This document shows, piece after piece, positions 43,736 to 55,619 of a stretch of 64,000 bases of DNA (position 1 is its first letter; each line of letters opens with the position of its first letter). The notes beneath the pieces were generated by a model, which saw nothing but the letters and a program-made list of their open reading frames with translations, was not told the DNA's origin and did not search any database. Source of the stretch: Betaproteobacteria bacterium (GTDB lineage Bacteria; Pseudomonadota; Gammaproteobacteria; Burkholderiales; Burkholderiaceae_C); NCBI GenBank assembly GCA_025356445.1, contig JANXSZ010000053.1:1-64000 (forward strand), in the 5' to 3' direction. Made by a program: the position numbers and the translations under genes.

Positions 43736-44872
43736 ATGGCTTTTATCTACTACGTCACCCATATCCATTTTGAATTTGGTGCGGTTCAGATGCTCAAGGC
43801 GGAGTGCCAGCGCATCGGCATCACGCGCCCCCTGGTCGTCACTGACGCGGGTGTCAAAGCCGCAGGCGTACTGCAAAAGGCGTTGGACCAGCTCGGTGGT
43901 TTGACCGTGGCGGTATTTGACCAAACGCCATCCAACCCGACCGAAGCTGCGGTGCTCGCCGCCGCCAAAATGTACAAAGACAACGCGTGTGATGGCCTGA
44001 TCGCGGTCGGCGGTGGCAGTGCCATTGACTGCGCCAAGGGTGTCGCCATTGCCGCCACGCACGAAGGCCCACTCACACGCTATGCCACCATCGAAGGTGG
44101 CTCGGCCCTCATCACCGAGCGTACCGCCCCGCTGATTGCAGTGCCCACCACCAGTGGCACGGGCTCTGAGGTGGCACGCGGTGCCATCATCATCGTGGAC
44201 GACCACCGCAAGCTGGGTTTCCACTCGTGGCACCTCGTGCCCCAAAGCGCGATCTGTGACCCTGAGTTGACGCTGGGCCTGCCCCCCATGTTGACTGCCG
44301 CCACCGGTATGGACGCCATTGCCCACTGCATGGAAACCTTCATGGCCCCCGCTTTTAACCCACCTGCTGACGGCATCGCCCTGGAAGGCCTGCGGCGCGG
44401 CTGGGGTGCCATTGAGCGTGCGACCCAAAACGGGCTCGACCGCGAAGCCCGCCTGAACCTGATGAGCGCCAGCATGCAAGGGGCCATGGCCTTCCAAAAG
44501 GGCTTGGGCTGTGTGCATTCCCTGAGCCATAGCCTGGGCGGGGTGAATCCACGCTTGCACCACGGTACGTTGAACGCGATGTTTTTACCGGCCGTAGTAC
44601 GCTTCAATGCCGACGTGGAATCGCTTCAAAAAGAAGAGCGCCTCAAGCGCATGGCGCATGCCATGGGGCTGGATACAGGCAGTGATGTTGCCGAGGCACT
44701 GACCGACATGAACGCCCGGTTGGGCCTGCCTAGCGGGCTGGCTGCGATGGGGGTGGAACGGGTGCAGTTTGCACAGATTATTCAAGGGGCACTGGTTGAC
44801 CACTGCCACAAGACCAATCCAAGGTTGGCGAGTGCGGCAGACTACGAGGGAATGCTGGGCAGTTCGATGTAA
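43736..44872 (+). CDS. iron-containing alcohol dehydrogenase
   Basis: The 378-residue group III alcohol dehydrogenase has the NAD-binding GGGSAIDCAKG, the conserved VPTTSGTGSEV, and iron ligands Asp in CDPELT, His in AIAHCME, His in SLSHSLGG and His in LHHGTLNA. It oxidises or reduces an alcohol/aldehyde pair with NAD(P). The ATG follows a purine-rich AAAGAGACACGAAAG region. It is transcribed alone, divergent from the esterase gene. Confidence 0.93.
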   Translation: MAFIYYVTHIHFEFGAVQMLKAECQRIGITRPLVVTDAGVKAAGVLQKALDQLGGLTVAVFDQTPSNPTEAAVLAAAKMYKDNACDGLIAVGGGSAIDCAKGVAIAATHEGPLTRYATIEGGSALITERTAPLIAVPTTSGTGSEVARGAIIIVDDHRKLGFHSWHLVPQSAICDPELTLGLPPMLTAATGMDAIAHCMETFMAPAFNPPADGIALEGLRRGWGAIERATQNGLDREARLNLMSASMQGAMAFQKGLGCVHSLSHSLGGVNPRLHHGTLNAMFLPAVVRFNADVESLQKEERLKRMAHAMGLDTGSDVAEALTDMNARLGLPSGLAAMGVERVQFAQIIQGALVDHCHKTNPRLASAADYEGMLGSSM

Positions 44873-44896
44873 GCGTCGTTGACAACAACTTAAGTT

Positions 44897-46027
44897 CTAC
44901 AGTGCCTCAACCCGCCCCATGTCAGGCTTTTGTACCCAGGCAGCAAACTCATCGGCCAATTGCTGGGCTTGAGATATCGCAGCTGTCCAGGCTTTGACGC
45001 GGCCTGCAAAATCAGTGCCGTAATGGGTGAAATCAGTGCGGTCCGGCAGCTTGGCGTTGGGCAGTGTTTTGACCCAACCGGGATCAGGTGCCAGCACCAC
45101 GGCGTTATCGAGAAAGTGGGTAGACCCGTGTCGCCATTTCAGGCCTTTGTCCAGCCAGCCGGGGACGATGCTCTTTTGAAAGTGGGGATACAGCACCACA
45201 CCTTGCGCTGTACCTTGAGCGATACCTTCATGGCCAACCTCTTCGCCACACAGCTTGCGGTAGTCCAGGTGCAGGTGGTAATCGGTGATGCCGCCATCCC
45301 AGTAGGCACCGCTGGGTGCGCCAGGGATGTGGTTGACCGAGCGCAGCACAAAGGGTATTGAGCAACTGGCCTGCAAAGCAGGGCTGAAATTCGCCTCGCT
45401 CAGGTGGACTTGCCGGGTGCGGTAATCGGCGGTGGCGAACGGTATACCGGCGTCGTGCGATGAAAAAACCACCCGCTCCAGCCATGCACCCAAGGCTTTG
45501 CGGTGCAGCGTGTTGGTGACAAAAGCACCCAGGTAGCCAAGCGGTGTGCCAATACGGTGTTCGCGCCGCAGCACATGGCGTCCGCGTGCAGTGATGATGT
45601 GCAGGCGGTAACGGGGGTGGGCCAGGATTTCACCCACCCGTCCGCTGTAAAACGCTTGTAAATTACGGCCAAACACCTCACTCACTTGGTCTGCGGAGAC
45701 GCGCTTTTGCCCCGGTGGCACCACGTAATCCTGGTGGATGTAGTCATGCTCCAGCTTGTGCAGCGCCGTGATCGGATCAGCCAGGCAAGCCGTCGCCATG
45801 CGCCACGCGCCTATGGACGCCCCCACCAGGTGCACGGCGTGCGTGCTTTGGGCGAGCCAGTCGCCAAACAGGTAGCGGTCTAGCGCCCCCAAAATCAGAC
45901 CTTTGGGGCCACCGGCGGCACCAGGGATGAGTTTGACGTGGTGCGGTTGAAGGCCGTCACGGGCCAGCAGGGCGCGGGCTTGAGGGCCAGCGTAGATGCG
46001 CAGTGCGTGGGACGAGGCAGAGGTCAT
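44897..46027 (-). CDS. patatin-like phospholipase
   Basis: The 376-residue protein has a glycine-rich oxyanion region (IPGAAGGPKGLILGAL), nucleophile Ser in VGASIGAWR and the catalytic Asp in YWDGGITDYHLHLD. The Ser-Asp dyad marks patatin-like lipid acyl hydrolases. It is cytoplasmic by sequence. The start overlaps the stop of the HDOD gene (TAATG). Confidence 0.88.
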   Translation of the reverse strand: MTSASSHALRIYAGPQARALLARDGLQPHHVKLIPGAAGGPKGLILGALDRYLFGDWLAQSTHAVHLVGASIGAWRMATACLADPITALHKLEHDYIHQDYVVPPGQKRVSADQVSEVFGRNLQAFYSGRVGEILAHPRYRLHIITARGRHVLRREHRIGTPLGYLGAFVTNTLHRKALGAWLERVVFSSHDAGIPFATADYRTRQVHLSEANFSPALQASCSIPFVLRSVNHIPGAPSGAYWDGGITDYHLHLDYRKLCGEEVGHEGIAQGTAQGVVLYPHFQKSIVPGWLDKGLKWRHGSTHFLDNAVVLAPDPGWVKTLPNAKLPDRTDFTHYGTDFAGRVKAWTAAISQAQQLADEFAAWVQKPDMGRVEAL

Positions 46028-46827
46028 TAAGCTTCTAAAACGCCTTCAAAGTCGTCCATCAGCAAATCAGGGTCTAAAGTCAGCAATTCGCCCACTTCAT
46101 CGGGGTAGGTGTGGATCAGGTCAACGCGGCTTTGCTGAAGCTCTGCCGCCCTCGCCCGCCACGCCGCCATGTGGATCACCCCGGCCATCGGTTCGTACAG
46201 GTCGTTGTCGAACGGCGCACGCTGGTGTTCGATCGCGTTGACGATGCTTTTCGGAAAACGCCAGTCGCGTGCCAACGCCGCACCCACGTCGGCGTAGGTG
46301 TAGCCGAACATCTCAAACTCGGTTTGCGAGCGCTTGATGGCCAGCGGTGCCATGGTTTCATCCAGTTTGAGCATCACATCGGGCATGCCCACGTGCATCA
46401 CGATCTCACCAATGGAGTGAATCACGCCCACGGTGAAAGCGAGGTTCAAATCAATGTCAATTTTGGATGCCACATAACGTGCCATGTTGGCGGTGTTGAA
46501 GCTGTAGCGCCAAAACTGCTCCAGCTTGACACCGGGCACCACGCTGAACGAGTTGTCCATCACCGCGCCCAGCACCACAGCCCGCACGCGGGTGAAGCCC
46601 AGCATGGCTATAGCCTCTTGCGCGGTGGTGACAGAGCGCGCCAAGCCAAAAAATGCCGAATTTGCTTGCTTGAGCAGCTTGGCCAGCAGCACCGGGTCGG
46701 TGGAGATATGGTGAGCGATTTCGCGCGCGTCCACGTCTTCTTTGTCGAAAGTTTCAATCAACATCAGTGCCAACTCGGGCACGGTGGGCAGCGCATTGGG
46801 TTGTTTGAGCAGTTGTTCCAACTTCAT
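46027..46827 (-). CDS. HDOD-domain protein
   Basis: The product is 266 residues from ATG at 46827, which follows GAGG. The HDOD domain spans most of the protein (LPTVPELALMLIETFDKEDV, LLKQANSAFFGLARSVTTAQ, AIAMLGFTRVRAVVLGAVMD). HDOD proteins lack the HD phosphohydrolase residues and act in signalling or regulation. It is translationally coupled to the downstream patatin gene, which hints at a joint role, but no partner is known. Confidence 0.88.
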   Translation of the reverse strand: MKLEQLLKQPNALPTVPELALMLIETFDKEDVDAREIAHHISTDPVLLAKLLKQANSAFFGLARSVTTAQEAIAMLGFTRVRAVVLGAVMDNSFSVVPGVKLEQFWRYSFNTANMARYVASKIDIDLNLAFTVGVIHSIGEIVMHVGMPDVMLKLDETMAPLAIKRSQTEFEMFGYTYADVGAALARDWRFPKSIVNAIEHQRAPFDNDLYEPMAGVIHMAAWRARAAELQQSRVDLIHTYPDEVGELLTLDPDLLMDDFEGVLEA

Positions 46828-46878
46828 GGGGTGCCTCGGCAAAGGGTTTTAGTTTGGTTTTTGTCCTAGACGATTATG

Positions 46879-49308
46879 CTATTTCTTCAAGCCTTGCAGC
46901 TTGGCAAAGGCCGAGGCCATGGCGTTGCCCGCAGCAGGCTGGTTGCCCCCGGAATAGCTGCCTTGCTGGCTTCGTCCCTGACTTTGGCCTCGGCCAGCGC
47001 CTTCAAAACGGTTGTCACGCGGGCCATCTTTGCGGGCGGGGGCGGCGTCGAGCTTCATGGACAAACCGATGCGTTTGCGCGCCACGTCCACTTCCATCAC
47101 CTTCACTTTGACCACATCGCCCGTTTTAACGATTTCGCGGGCATCGCTGATGAACTTGTGGCTCATTTGGCTGACATGCACCAAACCGTCCTGATGGACT
47201 CCCAAGTCGATGAACGCACCAAACGCAGCCACGTTGCTCACGGTGCCCTCCAGCACCATGCCCTCTTTCAGGTCTTTGATGTCTTCCACACCTTCGCTGA
47301 AGCGGGCCACTTTGAAATCGGGGCGTGGGTCACGGCCTGGTTTTTCCAGTTCGCTCAAAATGTCTTTGACGGTGATGACGCCGAATTTCTCGTTCGCGAA
47401 CAACTCGGGCTTGAGGGCTTTGAGCATCTCGGCACGGCCCATCAGTTCGGTAATCGGTTTGGCGGTTTGGGCGATGATTTTCTCAACCACGGCGTAGGTT
47501 TCGGGGTGAACGCTGGTCATGTCCAGCGGATTGTCACCGCCGCGAATGCGCAAAAAGCCTGCGCTTTGTTCGAATGTTTTGGCTCCGAGGCCAGACACAT
47601 CCATCAGTTGCTTGCGGTTTTTGAACGCGCCATTGGCTTCACGCCAGCGCACCACGGCTTTGGCAACGCTGCCCGAGAGGCCGGACACCCGGCTCAGCAG
47701 CGGCACACTGGCGGTGTTCAGGTCCACGCCCACCGCGTTCACGCAGTCTTCCACCACGGTTTCCAGTGTGCGGGCCAGCTCGCTTTGGTTCACGTCATGT
47801 TGGTACTGGCCAACACCAATGGACTTGGGGTCAATCTTCACCAACTCAGCCAGCGGATCTTGCAGGCGGCGGGCAATGCTGGCGGCACCGCGCAGGCTCA
47901 CGTCCACATCGGGCATCTCCTGGCTGGCAAATTCGCTGGCGCTGTAGACCGAGGCACCCGCTTCGCTGACGACAACTTTTTGCATCGCAGGGCCTGCGGT
48001 AGAACCGGTAGCGCCGGTGTCATGCACGCTTTCCAGACGCTTCATCAGATCGCCCGCCAGTTTGTCCGTCTCGCGGCTGGCTGTGCCGTTGCCAATGGCA
48101 ATCAGGTTCACACCGTGTTTGCGCGACAGCAGCGCCAAGGTGTGCAGCGAGCCCTCCCAATCCCGGCGCGGCTCGTGGGGGTAGATGGTCGAGGTTTCCA
48201 GCAGTTTGCCCGTGCTGTCCACCACCGCCACTTTCACACCGGTACGGATACCCGGGTCCAAGCCCATCACCACGCGCGGTCCCGCAGGTGCAGCCAGCAG
48301 CAGGTCACGCAGGTTATCGGCAAAGACTTTGATGGCGACTTTTTCTGCATCCTCGCGCAGCCGGGCAAACAAATCGCGCTCGGTGGACATGCTGAGTTTG
48401 ACGCGCCATGTCCAGGCCACACATTTGCGGATCACGTCATCGGAGGCCCGCTTTTGGTGGCTCCAGCCCAGGTGCAGCGCGATACGCCCTTCAGCAAGGC
48501 TGACGACCACAGCACGCGGTGTTTTTGCATCATTGGTGGTCGTAGCGCTTACTGGATCGGCTTCAGGCGCTATTAATTTTGCATCAAGTACCTCCAGCGT
48601 CCGCCCCCGGAACACGGCCAGTGCGCGGTGCGAGGGCACGCGGCCAATCGGCTCATCGTAGTCAAAATAATCGCGGAACTTGGCCACATCCGGGTTGTTT
48701 TCGTCTTTGCCGTCGGCGAGTTTGGAGCGCAGCAAGCCCTCGTTCCACAGCCATTCGCGCAGGCCTTGCACCAGGAAGGCGTCTTCAGCCCAGCGCTCAG
48801 ACAGCAGGTCACGCACGCCGTCCAAAACCGCCTGTGGTGTAGAAAAATCAGTACCTTCTGGTGTGCCCGCAGGCTTCACGAAGGCGGTAGCTTCCAGAAT
48901 GGGGTCAAGCGAGGGGTCGGCAAACAGTTTGTCAGCCAGCGGCTCAATACCGGCTTCCCGGGCCATCATGCCCTTGGTGCGGCGCTTGGGCTTGAAGGGC
49001 AGGTAGAGGTCTTCCAGTTCTTGTTTGGTAGGTGCGAATTCGATGGCGGCACGCAGCTCGGGGGTGAGCTTGCCTTGTTCGTCAATACTTTTGAGCACAG
49101 CTTCGCGCCGGTCTTCGAGTTCACGCAGGTACGAAAGGCGCGCATCCAGCTCGCGCAATTGGATATCGTCCAGCCCGTTGGTCACTTCTTTGCGGTAACG
49201 GGCGATGAACGGCACCGTAGCCCCGCCATCGAGCAAGTCCACCGCTGCCCTCACCTGTTGTTCGGTTACTTTGATTTCTGAGGCGATTTGGCGGATGATT
49301 TTTTGCAT
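46879..49308 (-). CDS. tex: transcription accessory protein Tex (S1 RNA-binding)
   Basis: The 809-residue Tex protein has the N-terminal helical region (VPFIARYRKEVTNGLDDIQL), a YqgF-like domain (VMGLDPGIRTGVKVAVVDST), a helix-hairpin-helix part (VSGLGAKTFEQSAGFLRI) and an S1 domain near residues 650-720 (VSNVAAFGAFIDLGVHQDGL). A Gly/Arg/Gln-rich tail follows. An unusual insert of about 20 residues (near 245-265) coincides with an inverted repeat tagcgc/gcgcta in the DNA (48543-48572). Confidence 0.95.
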   Translation of the reverse strand: MQKIIRQIASEIKVTEQQVRAAVDLLDGGATVPFIARYRKEVTNGLDDIQLRELDARLSYLRELEDRREAVLKSIDEQGKLTPELRAAIEFAPTKQELEDLYLPFKPKRRTKGMMAREAGIEPLADKLFADPSLDPILEATAFVKPAGTPEGTDFSTPQAVLDGVRDLLSERWAEDAFLVQGLREWLWNEGLLRSKLADGKDENNPDVAKFRDYFDYDEPIGRVPSHRALAVFRGRTLEVLDAKLIAPEADPVSATTTNDAKTPRAVVVSLAEGRIALHLGWSHQKRASDDVIRKCVAWTWRVKLSMSTERDLFARLREDAEKVAIKVFADNLRDLLLAAPAGPRVVMGLDPGIRTGVKVAVVDSTGKLLETSTIYPHEPRRDWEGSLHTLALLSRKHGVNLIAIGNGTASRETDKLAGDLMKRLESVHDTGATGSTAGPAMQKVVVSEAGASVYSASEFASQEMPDVDVSLRGAASIARRLQDPLAELVKIDPKSIGVGQYQHDVNQSELARTLETVVEDCVNAVGVDLNTASVPLLSRVSGLSGSVAKAVVRWREANGAFKNRKQLMDVSGLGAKTFEQSAGFLRIRGGDNPLDMTSVHPETYAVVEKIIAQTAKPITELMGRAEMLKALKPELFANEKFGVITVKDILSELEKPGRDPRPDFKVARFSEGVEDIKDLKEGMVLEGTVSNVAAFGAFIDLGVHQDGLVHVSQMSHKFISDAREIVKTGDVVKVKVMEVDVARKRIGLSMKLDAAPARKDGPRDNRFEGAGRGQSQGRSQQGSYSGGNQPAAGNAMASAFAKLQGLKK

Positions 49309-49481
49309 GAAGAGGTCAACAACAAGGTCAAATAGCTAGCGAAGCGGCGAAGTTTGCCACAGGCGGAGGCGTGCAAAGGTGGAAAAGGCCACAGTTTGGG
49401 AGGGCTTGCGATCGACGAACTGCTTTGCAAAACAGCTGGCGTGTGGTCAATCTGGCGGGCATCGCTTGGTTAAACTAGCCC

Positions 49482-49811
49482 ATGCATTGGTTCTACCTCG
49501 CGATAGCGATCATCTCTGAAGTTATAGGCACTTCCGCCCTCAAAGCGGCCGACGGTTTCACCCGTTTTTGGCCCTCTGTGGCTGTCGTGTCGGGCTATGG
49601 CGTTGCTTTTTACTGCCTGTCCGAGGTGATTCGCACTGTGCCGGTAGGTGTTGCCTATGCCATTTGGTCGGGCGTAGGGACGGCGCTGATTGCCTTGATC
49701 GGTTGGCTCGTTTTGGGCCAAAAGCTGGACGTAGCCGCTGTGATCGGTCTCACACTCATCGTGTCAGGCGTGGCGGTTTTGAATGTTTTCTCCAAATCCA
49801 TCGCGCCGTAG
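49482..49811 (+). CDS. small multidrug resistance exporter (EmrE/SugE type)
   Basis: The 109-residue protein has four transmembrane helices and the SMR hallmark Glu in AIIISEVIGTSALKA. The motif VAYAIWSGVGTALIALIGW is typical of EmrE/QacE-like members that export quaternary ammonium compounds by proton antiport. The gene is single, convergent with yebC. Confidence 0.92.
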   Translation: MHWFYLAIAIISEVIGTSALKAADGFTRFWPSVAVVSGYGVAFYCLSEVIRTVPVGVAYAIWSGVGTALIALIGWLVLGQKLDVAAVIGLTLIVSGVAVLNVFSKSIAP

Positions 49812-49826
49812 AGACTGAACTGTGGC

Positions 49827-49850
49827 GCGGGTTGCTGCGCAGCAGCCCGC
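49827..49850. terminator. hairpin between convergent emrE-like and yebC genes
   Basis: gcgggttgctgc and gcagcagcccgc pair over 12 positions with a single G-U, so they can form a very stable stem with almost no loop in either transcript. There is no T-run, so this is at best an atypical terminator or a 3'-end stabiliser for both convergent mRNAs. Confidence 0.5.
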
Positions 49851-49856
49851 CTGTAC

Positions 49857-50570
49857 TTAGCCTGCCAAGCCTACGAACACGTTTTGCACGTCGTCGTTGT
49901 CATCCACAGCAGAGAGGAAGGCTTCGACTTCTTCCAGATGCTCGGCGCTCAGGCTGGCCGGGTCAATCGGGTTCTTGGCCTTGTAGCCCAGCTTGACGGA
50001 CAAGACTTTGAAGCCTTGGGCCGGTAATGCACGGCTCACCAGATCAAGATCGGTGGGGTCGGTAAGGAACAGCGTACCGCCCTCTTCCTCACCTGGCTCA
50101 AAATCTTGCGCACCGGCTTCAATCGCCGCCAACTCGGCATCGGCGTCTTTGACAGCGGGTTCGGCTTCGATCATGCCCACATGGTCAAAATCCCAAGATA
50201 CCGAGCCGGAAGTCCCTTGTTGCCCTTTGCGAAACAGCACGCGCATGTCCGAGGCCGTGCGGTTCACGTTGTCGGTCAGGCATTCGATCATCACGGCCAC
50301 GCGGTGTGGCCCAAAGCCTTCGTAAATCACGTGCTCAAAATTAACGGCTTCACCCGTCAGACCTGCGCCTTTTTTGATGGCACGGTCCAGCGTTTCTTTG
50401 GGCATCGAGACTTTGCGGGCCTGCTCGGCCACCAGCCGCAAGCGCGCGTTGGTAGCAGGGTCAGCCCCATTGCGCGCTGCGATCATGATGTCTTTGGCCA
50501 AGCGGCCAAACAGACGGCCCCTGGCATTCGCTGCGAGTTCCTTGCCTTTTGCTTTCCATTGCGCGCCCAT
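49857..50570 (-). CDS. yebC: YebC/PmpR family protein
   Basis: The 237-residue protein starts [11 protein letters not shown], an almost exact match to the usual YebC N-terminus. The ATG at 50570 follows AAGGAATC. Family stretches such as [39 protein letters not shown] and RNASD-like segments are present. YebC-type proteins act in translation of difficult motifs and in transcriptional control. Confidence 0.94.
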   Translation of the reverse strand: MGAQWKAKGKELAANARGRLFGRLAKDIMIAARNGADPATNARLRLVAEQARKVSMPKETLDRAIKKGAGLTGEAVNFEHVIYEGFGPHRVAVMIECLTDNVNRTASDMRVLFRKGQQGTSGSVSWDFDHVGMIEAEPAVKDADAELAAIEAGAQDFEPGEEEGGTLFLTDPTDLDLVSRALPAQGFKVLSVKLGYKAKNPIDPASLSAEHLEEVEAFLSAVDDNDDVQNVFVGLAG

Positions 50571-50788
50571 GATCGAGATTCCTTGTGTTGTAGCGCGTTG
50601 GTGCGCCAAGTTTTTGTGGGGATGATTAAGCCTTGTGCGCTTGTCAAATAGATGCGGCAGAAGGCTCAAAGGGGATTGGGTTATACACCCATAACAGCCC
50701 TAATACAGGTTAGGTACTGGTAGCGCTGGTGAATCTCATGGCGGTTTGTGCCACACTTCCCCGTCAATCGTTTTCAGGAGTTCCCCTC

Positions 50789-51016
50789 ATGGCCCGTCCC
50801 ACTGCTTGGGCACCCAAAGTTGCTGCGCTGATTAAAAGCGGCAACAGCACCGGCGCGTTATTGCAAATCAAGGCTGCACCGACTGTCAAAGACCTGCAAC
50901 AGCTGCGTATTTTGCTGGCTACAGACAATTTGTTGGCCAAAAACCGAAATATTGACGAGGCGACGTCAGACCAAATCACCGCGCTTTCTTCCCCCAGGTT
51001 GCACCGCGCACCCTGA
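50789..51016 (+). CDS. unknown 75-residue protein
   Basis: The ATG at 50789 has a good AGGAG site (CAGGAGTTCCCCTC before it). The product begins MARPTAWAPKVAALIKSGN and is a soluble helical protein with no recognised domain. It is 31 bases upstream of the cupin gene on the same strand. Function unknown. Confidence 0.62.
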   Translation: MARPTAWAPKVAALIKSGNSTGALLQIKAAPTVKDLQQLRILLATDNLLAKNRNIDEATSDQITALSSPRLHRAP

Positions 51017-51047
51017 TTCGTTGTCACTGCCCCTCAAGGAAACCACC

Positions 51048-51542
51048 ATGCGATTCACCGCTACGACGCTTGTTAAATCCAAAGCCACTCTCACCACGCT
51101 GGCCATTAGTGCCGCCTTTTGTGCCGGCTTGGCGATCTCCCCGGCGACCGAGCATGTGCTGAGTCTGGCCCATGCCCAAGCAGTGCCCTTGGTCGCGTCC
51201 GTCATTGACATTGACAGCATCAAAGAAGCCGATCTGCCCACCACGCCCAACCCGGATTTGCGGGCCAAAACGCTGGTGGTGACTGACAACGCCACCCTTG
51301 GTGTGCAAATGGGCAATGTTGGCAAGCACTTTCACAGCAAGTCAGACGAAATCCAGTACATCGTGGAAGGCACGGGTACGGCGTGGCTGGGCGACAAAAA
51401 GATCGACCTGAAACCCGGCATGCTGATCGTGATCCCCAAGGGCACAGCGCACGCAGGCACGGTAGAGACAACGGGCCGGTTCAAGGCGATTGCGATCAAG
51501 ATTCCACCGCAGATGAGTGGCGATACGACATTTGTGCAGTGA
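51048..51542 (+). CDS. exported cupin-domain protein
   Basis: The 164-residue precursor starts at ATG 51048, after AAGGAAACC. A signal peptide (LAISAAFCAGLAISPATE, with a later AHAQA site) is followed by a single cupin barrel with GKHFHSKSDEIQYIVEGTGT and PGMLIVIPKGTAHAG, so two His and one Glu can bind a metal. It is probably a periplasmic small-molecule binding protein or enzyme; the ligand is unknown. Confidence 0.85.
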   Translation: MRFTATTLVKSKATLTTLAISAAFCAGLAISPATEHVLSLAHAQAVPLVASVIDIDSIKEADLPTTPNPDLRAKTLVVTDNATLGVQMGNVGKHFHSKSDEIQYIVEGTGTAWLGDKKIDLKPGMLIVIPKGTAHAGTVETTGRFKAIAIKIPPQMSGDTTFVQ

Positions 51543-51631
51543 CGTGTTCCTTGAATACGGGGTGACGATGTAAGAAAACGGATGGGTTGCGCGACCAAGC
51601 CGTAGCCCTCTTCACCACCCAAGGATTCGCC

Positions 51632-52363
51632 ATGAATGCTATTCATTCGATAGCTGCTGTAGCCCTTCTGGCATGCACTACAGCCGTATTCAGTGCTGAA
51701 ACTGCGTGCAAAGCTGACTCCACAGCCGCACTCACCCCAGTGATTGAGCTGTACACCTCGGAAGGGTGCAGCTCTTGCCCACCGGCAGACCAGTGGCTCT
51801 CCACTTTGAAAGGCCCTGCGACCCAGGGCAAGGCCGTGGTGCAGGCGTTTCACGTTGCCTACTGGGACTACATTGGTTGGGTAGACCGCTTTGCCAGCCC
51901 AGCCTACACCGCGCGCCAAAAGCAAATTGCCAGTTGGAACAGCCTGCGCAGTATCTATACGCCGCAGCTGGTACGTAACGGGGCAGATTGGCGGGACTAT
52001 GAGCGTGCCATCAACAACACTGAACCTGGTCGTGCCAGCATCCACCTGCAACGCACCGCTGCTGAAGCCTTTGAGGCCACCGTCTCACCCACTGACAAGT
52101 CGGGCAACTGGTCTGCCTACTGGAGCGTGACCGAGCATGGACACAGCTCCAAAGTCAAGGCGGGTGAAAACGCTGGCGAGCTGCTGAAGCACGATTTTGT
52201 GGTGCGCCAGTATGTGCCAGTGGGTGACTACCAAGGCACGCAAACGCTCAAATTCAACACCGTCGCAGGCACGCCTGAGCACGCCCGGCAGGTGAATTTG
52301 GTGGTGTTTGACGGTAAAACTGGCAAGACACTGCAAGCGCTGAGCTTGTCTTGCCAGGGTTGA
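51632..52363 (+). CDS. secreted DUF1223-family protein
   Basis: The product is 243 residues from ATG at 51632, which follows AAGGATTC. A signal peptide is followed by ELYTSEGCSSCPPADQWLST, which marks DUF1223 and carries a thioredoxin-like CSSC motif, and YWDYIGWVDRFASPAYTARQ. Members are predicted periplasmic proteins; function is not established but a redox role is plausible. The gene overlaps an inverted repeat gctgtag/ctacagc (51656-51684) in its signal-peptide region. Confidence 0.87.
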   Translation: MNAIHSIAAVALLACTTAVFSAETACKADSTAALTPVIELYTSEGCSSCPPADQWLSTLKGPATQGKAVVQAFHVAYWDYIGWVDRFASPAYTARQKQIASWNSLRSIYTPQLVRNGADWRDYERAINNTEPGRASIHLQRTAAEAFEATVSPTDKSGNWSAYWSVTEHGHSSKVKAGENAGELLKHDFVVRQYVPVGDYQGTQTLKFNTVAGTPEHARQVNLVVFDGKTGKTLQALSLSCQG

Positions 52364-52380
52364 GTCTCGTCCTTGCGTTG

Positions 52381-54945
<2,565 letters not shown>

Positions 54946-54947
54946 CT

Positions 54948-54963
54948 ATGCAACCAGTTGCAT
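54948..54963. promoter_or_regulatory. PadR-type operator, left copy
   Basis: The sequence atgcaaccagttgcat is an inverted repeat (atgcaac/gttgcat) with a two-base centre. It lies 36 bases upstream of the fadH-like start codon. A second copy lies 40 bases away. PadR proteins bind such symmetric sites, so this is the likely operator for autoregulation and control of the fadH-like gene. Confidence 0.72.
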
Positions 54964-54987
54964 GAGTTTAGGGTTATCTTGAAATTT

Positions 54988-55003
54988 ATGCAACTGGTTG
55001 CAT
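54988..55003. promoter_or_regulatory. PadR-type operator, right copy
   Basis: atgcaactggttgcat is the same 16-bp palindrome with the two central bases inverted (tg instead of ca), 30 bases before the padR start. The centre-to-centre distance of 40 bases to the left copy (about four helical turns) places both on one face of the DNA. Confidence 0.72.
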
Positions 55004-55033
55004 GGCTATCAACCTGCGTTTAGACTGGCGGGT

Positions 55034-55573
55034 ATGTCCTTGTCTCACGCTGTACTCACTTCGCTCATCGAAAAATCCTCTTCAGGCTACGAGCTGGCGC
55101 GTCGGTTTGACAAATCCATTGGCTATTTCTGGCACGCCACGCACCAGCAGATTTACCGGGAGTTGGCCCGCATGGAAGCGGCGGGCTGGATTGCGTCAAC
55201 AGCGGCACCCGATGCCGGAAAAACCCGCAAGCGGGAATACACGGTACTTCCCGCTGGCCGCGCCGAGTTGGCGCGCTGGGCGGGTCAGCCCACCCCGCCC
55301 CATGATCTGCGGGACGAATTCACCGTGCGGCTGCGCGCTGATGCGGCGTTGGGTGACGTGGATTTGCGCGGCGAACTGGCGCAACGCATCGCAGCACACC
55401 AGGACAAACTGGCCCATTACCAGCGCATCGCGCAGCGTGACTTCCCCGCAGGTCAGTCCCTGTCACGCCACGCACGCATCCAGCACATGATTTTGAAACG
55501 TGGGATCTTGTTCGAGCAAGCCAATATCGTGTGGTCGCAGGAGATGCTGCTGGCGTTGGCGAATAAGGACTAG
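55034..55573 (+). CDS. PadR-family transcriptional regulator
   Basis: The 179-residue regulator has an N-terminal winged helix (AVLTSLIEKSSSGYELARRF, then FWHATHQQIYRELARMEAAG) and a C-terminal helical Vir_act_alpha_C-like domain. ATG at 55034 was chosen over a TTG upstream that lies inside the operator. It faces the fadH-like gene across two palindromic sites and should repress it, with relief by an unsaturated acid or related ligand (inference). Confidence 0.9.
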   Translation: MSLSHAVLTSLIEKSSSGYELARRFDKSIGYFWHATHQQIYRELARMEAAGWIASTAAPDAGKTRKREYTVLPAGRAELARWAGQPTPPHDLRDEFTVRLRADAALGDVDLRGELAQRIAAHQDKLAHYQRIAQRDFPAGQSLSRHARIQHMILKRGILFEQANIVWSQEMLLALANKD

Positions 55574-55619
55574 CAGCGCAAATCGACCTCCGATAGACAC
55601 TGCTGAACCGGTATTGGCT

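Noticed and set aside
43409-44563. Open frame of 384 codons on the minus strand
   Set aside because: It is antisense to the iron alcohol dehydrogenase and overlaps the esterase gene; no protein-like features.
44897-46827. Patatin plus HDOD as an antiphage (CBASS-like) module
   Set aside because: No cyclic nucleotide synthase or other defence gene is nearby and the flanks are housekeeping genes.
46876-48576. Open frame of 566 codons on the plus strand
   Set aside because: It lies entirely antisense to tex, which has clear domain motifs; its His/Ala/Val-rich product is typical of the opposite frame of a GC-rich gene.
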